Positions 1-7,051 of a stretch of 64,000 nt of DNA are shown one piece after another. The notes beneath the pieces were generated by a model. That model was not told where the DNA came from. It saw only the letters and a list, made by a program, of their open reading frames with translations, and ran no database searches. Numbering within the stretch: the stretch's first letter is position 1; each line of letters starts with the position of its first letter. The position numbers and the translations under genes are program-made. This DNA comes from Nocardioides sp. 503 (GTDB lineage: Bacteria; Actinomycetota; Actinomycetes; Propionibacteriales; Nocardioidaceae): contig NZ_SPUI01000003.1 in assembly GCF_004522095.1 (NCBI RefSeq), positions 496,001 to 560,000 of the forward strand. Direction: 5' to 3'.

Positions 1-467
1 TGGAGGTTGAATGTGTTGAGCGCGTTCGAGGCGACGGTGGCCGCGGTCGCGAGGTCGGTGCCGCCCGCCTCGGCGAGGGTCAGCGTCCCAGCAAGGGCGC
101 CGGCCTGGATGGTCGCCGGCGACAGCCCGGACTTGGCCAGCTCGAGCATCGCGTCGGCGGCCTCGTTGGCCGAGAACGAGGTGTCGGCGCCGAGCTTGAT
201 GGCCAGGTCGTTGAGCGCTCGCAGCTCCGAGGCCGGCGCCTTGGTGGCCGCCGCGATGAGGTTCATCCGCTGGCTAAACTGCGCCTCGGTGGCGATCGAC
301 GCCTTGCCGAGCCCGACCGTGCCGGCGATCAGCCCCGTGATCCCGAGAGCGGCGCCGCCACGCACGAGGCTGCGGCCCAAGCTGGAAAAGGCGCGCGAGG
401 TCTGGGCGACCTCTGCACGAGCCTGCTTGCCGTTCGCGAGGATCGAGATGCGGATGGGTCCGGCCAC
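1..467 (-). CDS. Phage tail tape measure protein, N-terminal part
   Basis: This is the first 155 residues of a tail tape measure protein; the rest lies beyond the window start. It sets tail length and is threaded through the tail tube. The start is GTG at 467, preceded by a perfect AGGAGG a few bases upstream (474-480). The sequence resembles the TP901-type tape measure domain (PhageMin_Tail family): a glycine-rich hydrophobic stretch near residues 30-50, then the conserved pattern around residues 95-150 with ANEAADAMLELAKSGLS and AEAGGTDLATAATVASNAL. It follows the tail assembly chaperone ORFs, the expected place for a tape measure gene. Confidence 0.88.
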   Translation of the reverse strand, partial: MAGPIRISILANGKQARAEVAQTSRAFSSLGRSLVRGGAALGITGLIAGTVGLGKASIATEAQFSQRMNLIAAATKAPASELRALNDLAIKLGADTSFSANEAADAMLELAKSGLSPATIQAGALAGTLTLAEAGGTDLATAATVASNALNTFNL

Positions 468-491
468 CGAGTCACCTCCTCGTGTCGTGGG

Positions 492-797
492 TCATCGGCG
501 CCGGTGGGCGCGGTGGATCGCGTCGGCCATGGCGTTGCGCTCAAGGCGGGTCAGGCGGTGCCAGGCGCGGTCGTCCTGGCGGGTGACGAAGCACCAGAGG
601 CCGATCTCCTCGGCTTCCTCGATGGCGTAGTGCCGGCGCAGCTCTGCGGGGTCGCCGAGGAACTGGTCGTCTTCAGCGGGGGGAGTGGTATCGGACCCGG
701 CGTCGCTCAGGTCGAGCCAGGGCACGAGGAGGTCGCGGGGCGTCGCCATGGCGGCCGCGTGGGCGGCCCGGTCGTCAGGCGCGGATCGTCGTTCCAC
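492..797 (-). CDS. Phage protein, possible tail assembly chaperone component
   Basis: A 101-residue product lies directly before the tape measure gene, where siphophages encode the second tail assembly chaperone. No domain is recognised with certainty. The C-terminal half looks coding: acidic, then a W-C-F segment and a basic tail ending in HRAHRRR. Two starts are possible: GTG at 797, overlapping the 51-residue ORF upstream by 23 bases, or ATG at 749 (MATPRDLL), which drops a poorly structured alanine/arginine-rich leader. Neither has a good ribosome site, so translational coupling is likely. Role assigned from position only. Confidence 0.6.
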   Translation of the reverse strand: MERRSAPDDRAAHAAAMATPRDLLVPWLDLSDAGSDTTPPAEDDQFLGDPAELRRHYAIEEAEEIGLWCFVTRQDDRAWHRLTRLERNAMADAIHRAHRRR

Positions 798-930
798 AAC
801 GAAACTGGGCGGCTCTCAGGAGCGCGTAGCCTCGCGTGGCGTGCAGCGGGGCACCGAACTGCTCGCGCAGGGCCCGCTCCTCAGCGCCGGTGAGGCTCTC
901 GTGGAGTTCCTGCAGGGTCTGGCGCTCCAT
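775..930 (-). CDS. Small phage ORF overlapping the chaperone gene (51 aa)
   Basis: The ATG at 930 overlaps the stop of the upstream chaperone gene (ATGA), which suggests translational coupling. The 51-residue product starts MERQTLQELHESL and is helical and charged. It is in the -1 frame relative to the upstream gene, as expected for a G/GT-type frameshift product of tail chaperones. The -1 frame is closed by a TGA about 45 bases upstream, and I see no canonical X-XXY-YYZ slippery heptamer in the open stretch, so separate translation by reinitiation seems more likely than a frameshift. Confidence 0.5.
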   Translation of the reverse strand: MERQTLQELHESLTGAEERALREQFGAPLHATRGYALLRAAQFRCGTTIRA

Positions 931-1274
931 CACTCGGCCGCAGCGGCGTCGCTGTCGCCGGCGGCCGGCTCAGGGGTCTCGTCGGTCTTCGGGTCTGCCG
1001 GGTCGGAGAGGTCGGGGTACTCGTTGAAGATCTGCCGGACCGTCATGCCCATGACCTCGCGCCGGGCGGCACTGGCCTCGACCTTGCCGCGCAGCCGGGA
1101 GACGAAGACGAGGGCGCGCAGCTGGAGGCCGAAGCCGAGGCTGTCGATGTCGCGCCCGAAGGTCTGCTCGATCGCGAGCTCCTCGTACCCGTCGAGGGTG
1201 CGCAGGAACTCCATGTAGGGCAGGTCGGCCACCGTGGGCTTGGCCTGCTCCGGGGGTGCGGTGGTGTCGGTCAT
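930..1274 (-). CDS. Phage tail assembly chaperone (G-like)
   Basis: A 114-residue protein located between the major tail protein/tail completion genes and the tape measure gene, the standard position of the tail assembly chaperone that coats the tape measure before tube polymerisation. The middle is helical (residues 15-80), with a hydrophobic, charged pattern around LQLRALVFVSRLRG. The tail is acidic and proline/alanine rich. Start ATG at 1274 has GAGG about 6 bases upstream. Family membership is inferred from order and size, not from a diagnostic motif. Confidence 0.68.
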   Translation of the reverse strand: MTDTTAPPEQAKPTVADLPYMEFLRTLDGYEELAIEQTFGRDIDSLGFGLQLRALVFVSRLRGKVEASAARREVMGMTVRQIFNEYPDLSDPADPKTDETPEPAAGDSDAAAAE

Positions 1275-1306
1275 GGGTGCCTCGTTCCTGGTGATGGTGC
1301 CGCGGG

Positions 1307-1690
1307 CTAGTTCAGGCCGCGGCGCCGGATCTGGATGTTGATCTCCGCCTCGAGCCGGCGGAGCGCGAAGGGGCGCACCGCGTTGTCGGCGCGCTGCATG
1401 AACATGGAGGGCTCGATGTTGTGCTTGGCCCAGCCGTAGTTGATGGGACCCGCGTAGGGCAGGGCCGCGCGGCCGGCGGTGACGACAGCCTTCGACCGAG
1501 CGCGGTTGCCTCGGACGTCGCCGGCCAGCCGCCCGGAACGCTTGGGAGCGAACCGGGCGGCCGTGCGAGCGCCCATGTCGGCGATCGAGGAGAAGGCCCC
1601 CTTGAGGTCTTCGACCTCGACACCGATTTCCAGGAGCCCGCGCACGACCTGGTTCAGGCCGTCGACGCGGAATCCCAGGGTGCGAGCCAT
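1307..1690 (-). CDS. HK97 gp10-like tail completion/neck protein
   Basis: A 127-residue protein starting MARTLGFRVDGL. It has the features of HK97 gp10-like head-tail or tail completion proteins: a helical N-terminus, then a conserved-looking ARFAPKRSGRLAGDVRG segment (a KRTGxL-type motif) and YAGPINYGW. Such proteins join the tail tube to the head connector. The ATG at 1690 lies 2 bases after the stop of the upstream gene. A longer ORF reading starts further upstream but would run into that gene, so it was not used. Confidence 0.78.
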   Translation of the reverse strand: MARTLGFRVDGLNQVVRGLLEIGVEVEDLKGAFSSIADMGARTAARFAPKRSGRLAGDVRGNRARSKAVVTAGRAALPYAGPINYGWAKHNIEPSMFMQRADNAVRPFALRRLEAEINIQIRRRGLN

Positions 1691-1692
1691 GG

Positions 1693-2112
1693 TCAGGCGA
1701 CGACCTTGGTCGGCTTCGCCGAGAACGTCCACTCGAAGTCGAAGGTGAACTTCGCCGTGGGGGACGCGTTCGCCTCGCCGCCGACCAGGTCGCCGTCGGG
1801 CTCGACGATGGTCACGTTGCCCGTGAAGTGCGGCTGCGTCGCCGATGCGGTGGAGCCGCCGGCGGGCTTGATCAGAACGGGGATCGTGGTCCCCGCGCTG
1901 GTCCAGATCTTGTCCCAGACGCTGTCCACGGCCATGTCCTGCGTGGCCGTGCCGGCGAGCTTGTACTCCCGCGCGCCGCCGGCCGCCGCGTCGGCGAACG
2001 ACGTGAAGTCCGAGTCGGCGGCGCCGGAGGTGATGCGGCAGTTGGAGACCTGCGCGGTGACCTCGTCACCGTCGAGGCTGAGGGTGAGGAGGCGGGTGCC
2101 AAGAGCTGCCAT
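1693..2112 (-). CDS. Phage major tail (tube) protein
   Basis: A 139-residue protein rich in beta strands (LTLSLDGDEVTAQVSNCRI at the start) and ending in a strand-rich segment with KFTFDFEWTF, typical for tail tube subunits that stack as hexameric rings. Its place between connector genes and the tail chaperones supports the call. The ATG at 2112 has AAAGGAA 10-16 bases upstream. The reading is short compared with tube proteins that carry an added Ig-like domain, so this is the bare tube fold. Confidence 0.75.
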   Translation of the reverse strand: MAALGTRLLTLSLDGDEVTAQVSNCRITSGAADSDFTSFADAAAGGAREYKLAGTATQDMAVDSVWDKIWTSAGTTIPVLIKPAGGSTASATQPHFTGNVTIVEPDGDLVGGEANASPTAKFTFDFEWTFSAKPTKVVA

Positions 2113-2155
2113 GGCGGGTGTTCCTTTCGGGTGGTGGTGCCGGAGGAGCCCGGCG

Positions 2156-2341
2156 CTACTTGGCGGTGACCTCGCGGTCGCCGAGGCGGAAGGTGCCGGG
2201 CACGTCGAGCGCGTAGCTCTTGCCGGCGGTGACGGTGGAGCCGTCGGGGCGGGTCACGGTCGTGCCGCGCTCCACGTCGACGATCTCGCCCACCGTGAAG
2301 TTCTTTCGGCGGTCGGTGCTGGCGGTGGTGGCCTCGGCCAT
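2156..2341 (-). CDS. Small phage structural-module protein (61 aa)
   Basis: A 61-residue protein beginning MAEATTASTDRRKNF. It is hydrophilic with several short predicted strands (VTRPDGSTVTAGKSYAL) and a strong AGGAGG ribosome site before ATG at 2341. No family recognised. It lies between the tail terminator-like gene and the major tail protein, so it is probably a small tail or head decoration component, but that is inferred from context only. Confidence 0.6.
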   Translation of the reverse strand: MAEATTASTDRRKNFTVGEIVDVERGTTVTRPDGSTVTAGKSYALDVPGTFRLGDREVTAK

Positions 2342-2368
2342 GGGGGTTCCTCCTGGTGGGTGGGGTGG

Positions 2369-2782
2369 TCAGAGCCCGAGGTTGAGCTCGATGGCGACGT
2401 TGATCGGCGCCGCGATGTGGTTGCCCTGGCCGGCGAGGGTGATCTGGCCGGGCCGGTCGACGCCCTCGACGAAGAAGCCGTGCGGGTCGTCGGGGTTCTC
2501 GCGCAGCGCGGCGAGGACCTGCAGCACACCGGCGTCGGCGTCCTCGGCGGTCTTCTCGTTCACGCCAGGGCGGGCGACGTAGCCGACCTGGAAGCGGGCG
2601 ATGACGCAGCCGAAGTTGGCGTCCTCGTAGTCGAGGTAGGGGTCGTTGGGGCCGACGTAGGCGAAGGGCGGAGTCGCAGGGTTGGGGGCGACCGTGAAGG
2701 CGTGGAGGTCGGCGGCCTTGAGCAGGTCGCGGAGCTTCTCCCGGGCCTCGGTCAGCGGGTTGGTCTGCGGGGTGCTGCTCAC
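2369..2782 (-). CDS. Phage tail terminator-like/connector protein
   Basis: A 137-residue protein with an N-terminal amphipathic helix (REKLRDLLKAA) and a strand-rich body. Size and order (after a head-tail connector, before the major tail protein) match tail terminator or minor connector proteins that cap the tail tube. The start is GTG at 2782, 4 bases after the stop of the upstream gene. No sequence motif settles the exact role. Confidence 0.62.
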   Translation of the reverse strand: MSSTPQTNPLTEAREKLRDLLKAADLHAFTVAPNPATPPFAYVGPNDPYLDYEDANFGCVIARFQVGYVARPGVNEKTAEDADAGVLQVLAALRENPDDPHGFFVEGVDRPGQITLAGQGNHIAAPINVAIELNLGL

Positions 2783-2786
2783 CAGG

Positions 2787-3119
2787 TCAGCCGATCGCCG
2801 GGACGAGCCAGAGGCTCAGGATCGGGTAGGCGACGCCCAGCGGGTCGCTGGAGAGCCGAAGGGGTGTCGCAGCGCCGCCCTCGTCGAACTGCTGCCACAG
2901 CACGCCGTTGGGGGCCTTGCGGCGGTTGAACATGTCCACGGCCACGGCGAGGTGTGCCTGGTCGAAGACCTCGTCGGGCAGGTCGTCGTCGGCGTCCTCG
3001 GTCAGCTTGAGCAGCTGCACCAGGCTGACCTTGATGACCTCGGCGAGCAGCTGGTCGTCGTCCGCGACCGTACCGACCTCTTCGCGGAGGCGCGCGATCT
3101 CGATGCCGGTGAAAGGCAT
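2787..3119 (-). CDS. Phage head-tail connector protein
   Basis: A 110-residue, strongly helical protein (MPFTGIEIARLREEVGTV) that sits two genes after the major capsid protein, where siphophages encode the head-tail adaptor (gp6/gp15-like). Start ATG at 3119 is preceded by GGAGGACCC, a good ribosome site. The longer open frame upstream, in which arginine-rich sequence dominates, is a reading of the opposite frame of neighbouring genes and was rejected as the start. Function is inferred from size, fold pattern and order. Confidence 0.66.
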   Translation of the reverse strand: MPFTGIEIARLREEVGTVADDDQLLAEVIKVSLVQLLKLTEDADDDLPDEVFDQAHLAVAVDMFNRRKAPNGVLWQQFDEGGAATPLRLSSDPLGVAYPILSLWLVPAIG

Positions 3120-3205
3120 GGGTCCTCCGTTCGCCGCTGTGGAGTTGAAGGGGTGGTGCACCGCCCGCCCCGCCACGAGGCGGCAACGGGGCGGGCGGTG
3201 GTCGG

Positions 3206-3415
3206 TCAGCCCTGCGAGCGGCGAGAGCCGCGCTTGGGCGTGGTCGGCTGGTCCACGGGCTCCACGGGCTCCACGGGCTCCACGGGCTCCACGGGCTCGG
3301 CGACCGGTGCCGTCACCACGACCACCGCGGTGGCGTTGGTGTAGCGCTTGGCGTCCTCCTCGTCGAGGAGCAGCACGTGCTTGGTGCCGTTGATCTCGAC
3401 CTCGTACTCCTTCAT
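3206..3415 (-). CDS. Small phage protein with Val-Glu-Pro repeats
   Basis: A 69-residue protein starting MKEYEVEINGTKHVLLL, with GGGGGAGGAACG before ATG at 3415. The first half forms a compact strand-rich segment. Residues about 40-54 are five near-identical VEP units encoded by a perfect 9-bp tandem repeat, and the C-terminus is basic (PKRGSRRSQG). It follows the major capsid gene directly. Small proteins in this slot are often head decoration or connector proteins, but no family is recognised. Confidence 0.6.
   Translation of the reverse strand: MKEYEVEINGTKHVLLLDEEDAKRYTNATAVVVVTAPVAEPVEPVEPVEPVEPVDQPTTPKRGSRRSQG
3252..3296. repeat. Five tandem copies of a 9-bp unit
   Basis: The unit TCCACGGGC is repeated five times without change inside the small capsid-adjacent gene and encodes an acidic proline-rich rod (VEP units). 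The perfect nucleotide identity suggests recent slippage expansion, so copy number may vary between strains. Confidence 0.9.
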
Positions 3416-3429
3416 CGTTCCTCCCCCTC

Positions 3430-4677
3430 TCACGCCGCACCGAGCGTGACCTTGACCAGCCCGGCGGGCCGGCGCACCGCGAGGGCCTTGCGGCGCTCGG
3501 CGCGGATGGTGATGCGGTTGTTGGTGAAGTCGTCCTGGTCCGAGTTGGTCGCCTCGACCCGCGTGCCGCCCTTGGTGTAGACGGTCGCCGCCGTGCGGAA
3601 GGCGCCGACCAGGACGGTGCCGGCCGCGATGGCCGGGGTGACTACGGTGCGCTTGCCCCAGAGCGGGGGCTCCTCGAGGACGCCGCCGACGCCGTACTGG
3701 CCGGAGAAGAAGCCGCCGCCCATGTACTGGCCGTTGCCGTCCTTCTTCAGGCGGAAGGCCTGGTAGTCGACGGGGTTGATGACGATCCCGTCGGCCTCGA
3801 GGCCGGCACCGGTGGAGACGGCGGTGATGGCCTGGAAGATCCGGTCGGCGTTGCCGGGTGCCGGGTCGCCGATGACGCCGAGGGACTGGATGCCGGAGCG
3901 CTGCAGGAGACCCCGCAGGTTGGTCCCGGTGCCGTTGCCGTTGAGGATCTGGTTCTCGGTGAAGAGGTCCAGCTGGTAGAGCAGCCGGTTGTTGATCGCC
4001 GAGGCGAGGAACGGCAGGTCCTCGATGAGCTCGTCGGACTCCTTGATGAAGCCGGCGATCTTCTTCAGCGCGTCGGTGACCGCCGTGGGGTTGGCGAAGT
4101 GCAGCTGCGGCTTCGCGCCGTTCTCCGCGACGGTGGTGAAGTCGCCCTCGAGCGCGCCCTCGACGAAGTAGGTGATCGCCTGGCCGCTGATGGTGCCGGA
4201 GTCGAGGAGGTCCTCGATGGTCATCCGCCGTCGGACGCCGGTGACGATCGTGGTGTCGACCTCGGTCAGCACCGCGCCGAGGCTGCCGCCGGTGCCGTCG
4301 GTGACCTGGACGTCGGAGGCCGCGTTGCGGAACTCCGGGGCGGAGATCGTGAAGCGCGAGCTGCTGTCGGCGTTGGTGAGCTGCTCACGCGCGCTGTTGA
4401 CGAAGTGGTCGCCGAGCGAGCGCGCGGTGGCCGGGGTCGGGTCGAGCGGGTCGGTGCTGGGCTCGGCGGGCGTGGAGCCGGCCGCCTGGTTGCGCTCGTG
4501 CGCCTCCATGCGGGCCAGGTCGGCACGCTGGGTGGTCAGCGCCTGGGCGTGACCGTCGTACGTCGCGCGCTCCTCGTCGGTGAGGCTGCGCTCCTCGGCG
4601 CGAGCGGTGGCCATGATCGTCTCCATCTGGTTCCAGGTGGAGGCGATCTGCCCGCGAAGCGTCTCGATCGGGTTCAT
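3430..4677 (-). CDS. Phage major capsid protein, HK97 family
   Basis: A 415-residue protein with the HK97 layout: an N-terminal helical, charged scaffold-like delta domain (residues 1-100, rich in Glu, Arg and Gln), then the capsid fold from about residue 120. Segments such as VQVTDGTGGSLGAVLTEVDT and GNGTGTNLRGLLQRSGI match the pattern of this family. The delta domain is normally removed by the prohead protease, and a ClpP-like protease gene lies immediately upstream. The start ATG at 4677 has AAGGAA a few bases before it. High confidence from architecture and position. Confidence 0.93.
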   Translation of the reverse strand: MNPIETLRGQIASTWNQMETIMATARAEERSLTDEERATYDGHAQALTTQRADLARMEAHERNQAAGSTPAEPSTDPLDPTPATARSLGDHFVNSAREQLTNADSSSRFTISAPEFRNAASDVQVTDGTGGSLGAVLTEVDTTIVTGVRRRMTIEDLLDSGTISGQAITYFVEGALEGDFTTVAENGAKPQLHFANPTAVTDALKKIAGFIKESDELIEDLPFLASAINNRLLYQLDLFTENQILNGNGTGTNLRGLLQRSGIQSLGVIGDPAPGNADRIFQAITAVSTGAGLEADGIVINPVDYQAFRLKKDGNGQYMGGGFFSGQYGVGGVLEEPPLWGKRTVVTPAIAAGTVLVGAFRTAATVYTKGGTRVEATNSDQDDFTNNRITIRAERRKALAVRRPAGLVKVTLGAA

Positions 4678-4746
4678 CGGGTATTCCTTTCGTGAGCAGG
4701 GCTGCTCGCCCGGCAGAGGTCTGTCGGGTCGTGTTGGGTTGCGGGG

Positions 4747-5601
4747 TCAGCCGCGGAGGGTGGCGAGGTGGCGGTGCCAGTCCTCGTCGGCACGGCGTCG
4801 GGCCTCGGCGTCTGCGCCGGGCTCGCTGGACTGGTCGGCCAGCGCCGTCGGTGCCGGGTCGGCTTCGTGCGGGTCGGCGACCGTCGGGCTGGGCACCTGG
4901 GCCGAGGCGGTGAGCGCGTTGATGGCGGCTCGGTGCGTCTGGGCTCGTGCCGCGGCCGCTGGCTCGGACTCCACGAGCTCGGGCGCTTCGGCGATCCGGT
5001 CAACGAGGCCGGCGTCGAGCGCCTGCTGGGCGGTGTACCAGACGGTGCCCTTCATGGTCGTGCGCCAGTCCTCGACGGTGCCGCCCGCCTTGCGTGCGTA
5101 GACGCCGGCGATGGTGTCCGAGAGGGTGTCGAGGACGGCCGCGACCTCGCGCATGTCGTCCGCGGTGCCCATGCAGAACCCCGAGCCGTCGTGGACCATC
5201 AGCAGGGTGTCGGGGTTCATGACGGTCTCGTCGGCGCCGACGGCGATGACGGAGGCGATCGAGGCGGCTACGCCGTCGACGATGGCCACCACGCGGGCGG
5301 GGTGCTGGCGCAGCTGGTTGAGAATGGCGATGCCTTCGAAGATCACCCCGCCAGGGCTGTTGATGTGCAGGTGGATCTCGTTGACGGCGGAGGGCAGTGC
5401 GTCGAGGGCGGCCGCGAACTCGCTGGCCGAGACGCCCCAAAACTCACCCCAGTCGTCGACGGGGTCGTAGAGCCGCATGACCGCGGTGGTGCCGTCGACG
5501 GTGGTCGCGGGCAGCTCGTTGGTCGCCGAGAGGATCGGGGTGCGGCTCTCGGTGGTTGGCTTCTGGTAGCCGCGGAAGCGGTACACGGGGTCACGGCGCA
5601 T
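4747..5601 (-). CDS. ClpP-like prohead maturation protease
   Basis: A 284-residue serine protease of the ClpP fold, the phage head maturation protease. The N-terminal 190 residues show the ClpP signatures: HINSPGG (oxyanion region), the nucleophile in GVAASIASVIA, and the catalytic histidine in LLMVHDGSG. The C-terminal 80 residues are charged, low-complexity and likely act as scaffold. It trims the delta domain of the capsid protein encoded just downstream. It overlaps the portal gene by 11 bases; the ATG at 5601 has GGAGG close upstream inside the portal gene. Confidence 0.92.
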   Translation of the reverse strand: MRRDPVYRFRGYQKPTTESRTPILSATNELPATTVDGTTAVMRLYDPVDDWGEFWGVSASEFAAALDALPSAVNEIHLHINSPGGVIFEGIAILNQLRQHPARVVAIVDGVAASIASVIAVGADETVMNPDTLLMVHDGSGFCMGTADDMREVAAVLDTLSDTIAGVYARKAGGTVEDWRTTMKGTVWYTAQQALDAGLVDRIAEAPELVESEPAAAARAQTHRAAINALTASAQVPSPTVADPHEADPAPTALADQSSEPGADAEARRRADEDWHRHLATLRG

Positions 5602-6841
5602 CGGGGCCTCCAGTCGGGTCGGGCGGGTTGTCAGGGGTGTCGGTGCTGCCGAGCTCGCCCATGTTGAGCGGCCGGTATCGGACGTCGCCGCCTTCGACCG
5701 GGCCGAGGTCTTCGTAGGCGCGGATCTCGTTGGTGGAGAGCGCGCCGAGGTCCCACAGCGCCTTGTAGAAGCTCGAGCGCTGGCCCGAGTCGCCGCGGAG
5801 CAGCCCCTCGAGCGAGAAGCGGACGTACACGGTGTCGGGCCGCAGGAGCCTGGTGAGTCGCTGCTCGATGCGGGCGAGCCAGGGGCGCAGCGTGTAGGTG
5901 ACGAAGCCGATGGTCTGCTGCTCGATGCCGGTGCCCCAGGACGTGGACTTCTCGGTGTCGGAGAGCATGTGGGGCGGGATCCCGAACATGCGCGCGATCT
6001 CGGACACCTGGAAGGACCGCGACTCCAGGAACTGCGCGTCCTCGGGCGGGATGGTCAGCTGGGTGAACTTCACGCCCTTGTCGAGCACGATGGTCCCGTG
6101 CGCGCTCTTGAGGCCGGAGCGCTTTTCGTTCCAGCGGTCCGAGAGCTTGTCGGCCTGGCCCTGGGTGAGTCGCTGCTCGGTCTGCAGGATGCCGGTGGCC
6201 AGTGACCCGGAGCCGAAGAGCTTGCCGCCGAACTCCTCGGCAGCCAGGGCGAGCGCCACGCCTTGCCGCGCGGCACGGATGGGCGAGACGCCGCAGATGC
6301 CGTCGTAGCCGAATCCAGGGATGTGGAGAACGTCGAGGTCTCCGAGCGTGCGTGCGTTCGAGCCGTCCGGCAGGGGGCCGGTGATGGCGTAGCGCTTGGC
6401 TCGGTCGCTCTTGCGGCGCCCGACCTGGACCTGCGAGGGATGAATCGGAAGCAGGTAGAGGACCCGTCCGAAGCCGTCGCGCTGGATGAGCAGGTAGGCG
6501 TTGCCCCACAGTGCGAGATGGGCCACGACGAGCTCGAGCCACTCGAAGACCGTGAGGTCGGGGTGGGGGTCGGAGAGCACGCGGGTCGACTGTGAGGAGC
6601 TGCCGGCGCGGACCCGTGTATCGCCTTCCTGGCGGTAGGCGTGGATGGGCAGTCCCGCGATGGAGCCGGCGAGCAGAGTGACGGCTCGCCACACCGCGGG
6701 CATGGTCAGCGAGCGGGCCTCGGTGACCTTGACGCCGGTGGCGGTCTTGCCGCCGCCGACCAGCTCGATCAGGGAGCTGTCCGTGATGGAGCCGTCTTCG
6801 CCGAGATCGATGCTGCCGGTCCATGCGCTGAAGAGGGTCAC
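5591..6841 (-). CDS. Phage portal protein
   Basis: A 416-residue HK97-type portal protein, the dodecameric ring through which DNA enters and leaves the head. Typical segments include LTMPAVWRAVTLLAGSIAGLP near residue 50, DVLHIPGF around residue 170, and IARMFGIPPHMLSD near residue 285. The GTG start at 6841 overlaps the stop of the small membrane protein gene (GTGA). Order terminase, portal, protease, capsid is the standard siphovirus packaging/head arrangement. Confidence 0.95.
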   Translation of the reverse strand: MTLFSAWTGSIDLGEDGSITDSSLIELVGGGKTATGVKVTEARSLTMPAVWRAVTLLAGSIAGLPIHAYRQEGDTRVRAGSSSQSTRVLSDPHPDLTVFEWLELVVAHLALWGNAYLLIQRDGFGRVLYLLPIHPSQVQVGRRKSDRAKRYAITGPLPDGSNARTLGDLDVLHIPGFGYDGICGVSPIRAARQGVALALAAEEFGGKLFGSGSLATGILQTEQRLTQGQADKLSDRWNEKRSGLKSAHGTIVLDKGVKFTQLTIPPEDAQFLESRSFQVSEIARMFGIPPHMLSDTEKSTSWGTGIEQQTIGFVTYTLRPWLARIEQRLTRLLRPDTVYVRFSLEGLLRGDSGQRSSFYKALWDLGALSTNEIRAYEDLGPVEGGDVRYRPLNMGELGSTDTPDNPPDPTGGPDAP

Positions 6842-7041
6842 CGGGGGGTCACCGCCTCGGCGCGGCGGAGGGCGGCGGTCTTGTTGGCCGTGATGACGAG
6901 CAGGACGCCTGCGGGCAGCGCGAGTGTGCCCCCCGTGAGGAGCGCGGCCTCCAGCGAGACCAGGGCGGCGCCGACGACCAGGAGTGCGGCGCCGGCCAGG
7001 GCGAGGAGGATGCCGAGGAGCTCGGTGACTGCGGGACTCAT
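6838..7041 (-). CDS. Small membrane protein between terminase and portal (67 aa)
   Basis: The 67-residue product (MSPAVTELLGILLALAG) is almost wholly hydrophobic with two predicted membrane helices (residues about 5-25 and 28-52) and a short basic tail. Start ATG at 7041 has GAGGAGCC upstream. Its gene lies between the large terminase and portal genes, overlapping the portal start by 4 bases. No family is recognised. A membrane protein in the packaging module is uncommon; it might be a misplaced holin-like or exclusion protein, but this is speculation. Confidence 0.62.
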   Translation of the reverse strand: MSPAVTELLGILLALAGAALLVVGAALVSLEAALLTGGTLALPAGVLLVITANKTAALRRAEAVTPR

Positions 7042-7051
7042 CGTGGGCTCC

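Noticed and set aside
930..1010. Programmed -1 frameshift in the tail chaperone gene
   Set aside because: No canonical slippery heptamer was found in the short open stretch of the -1 frame, so it is not annotated, only noted as a question.
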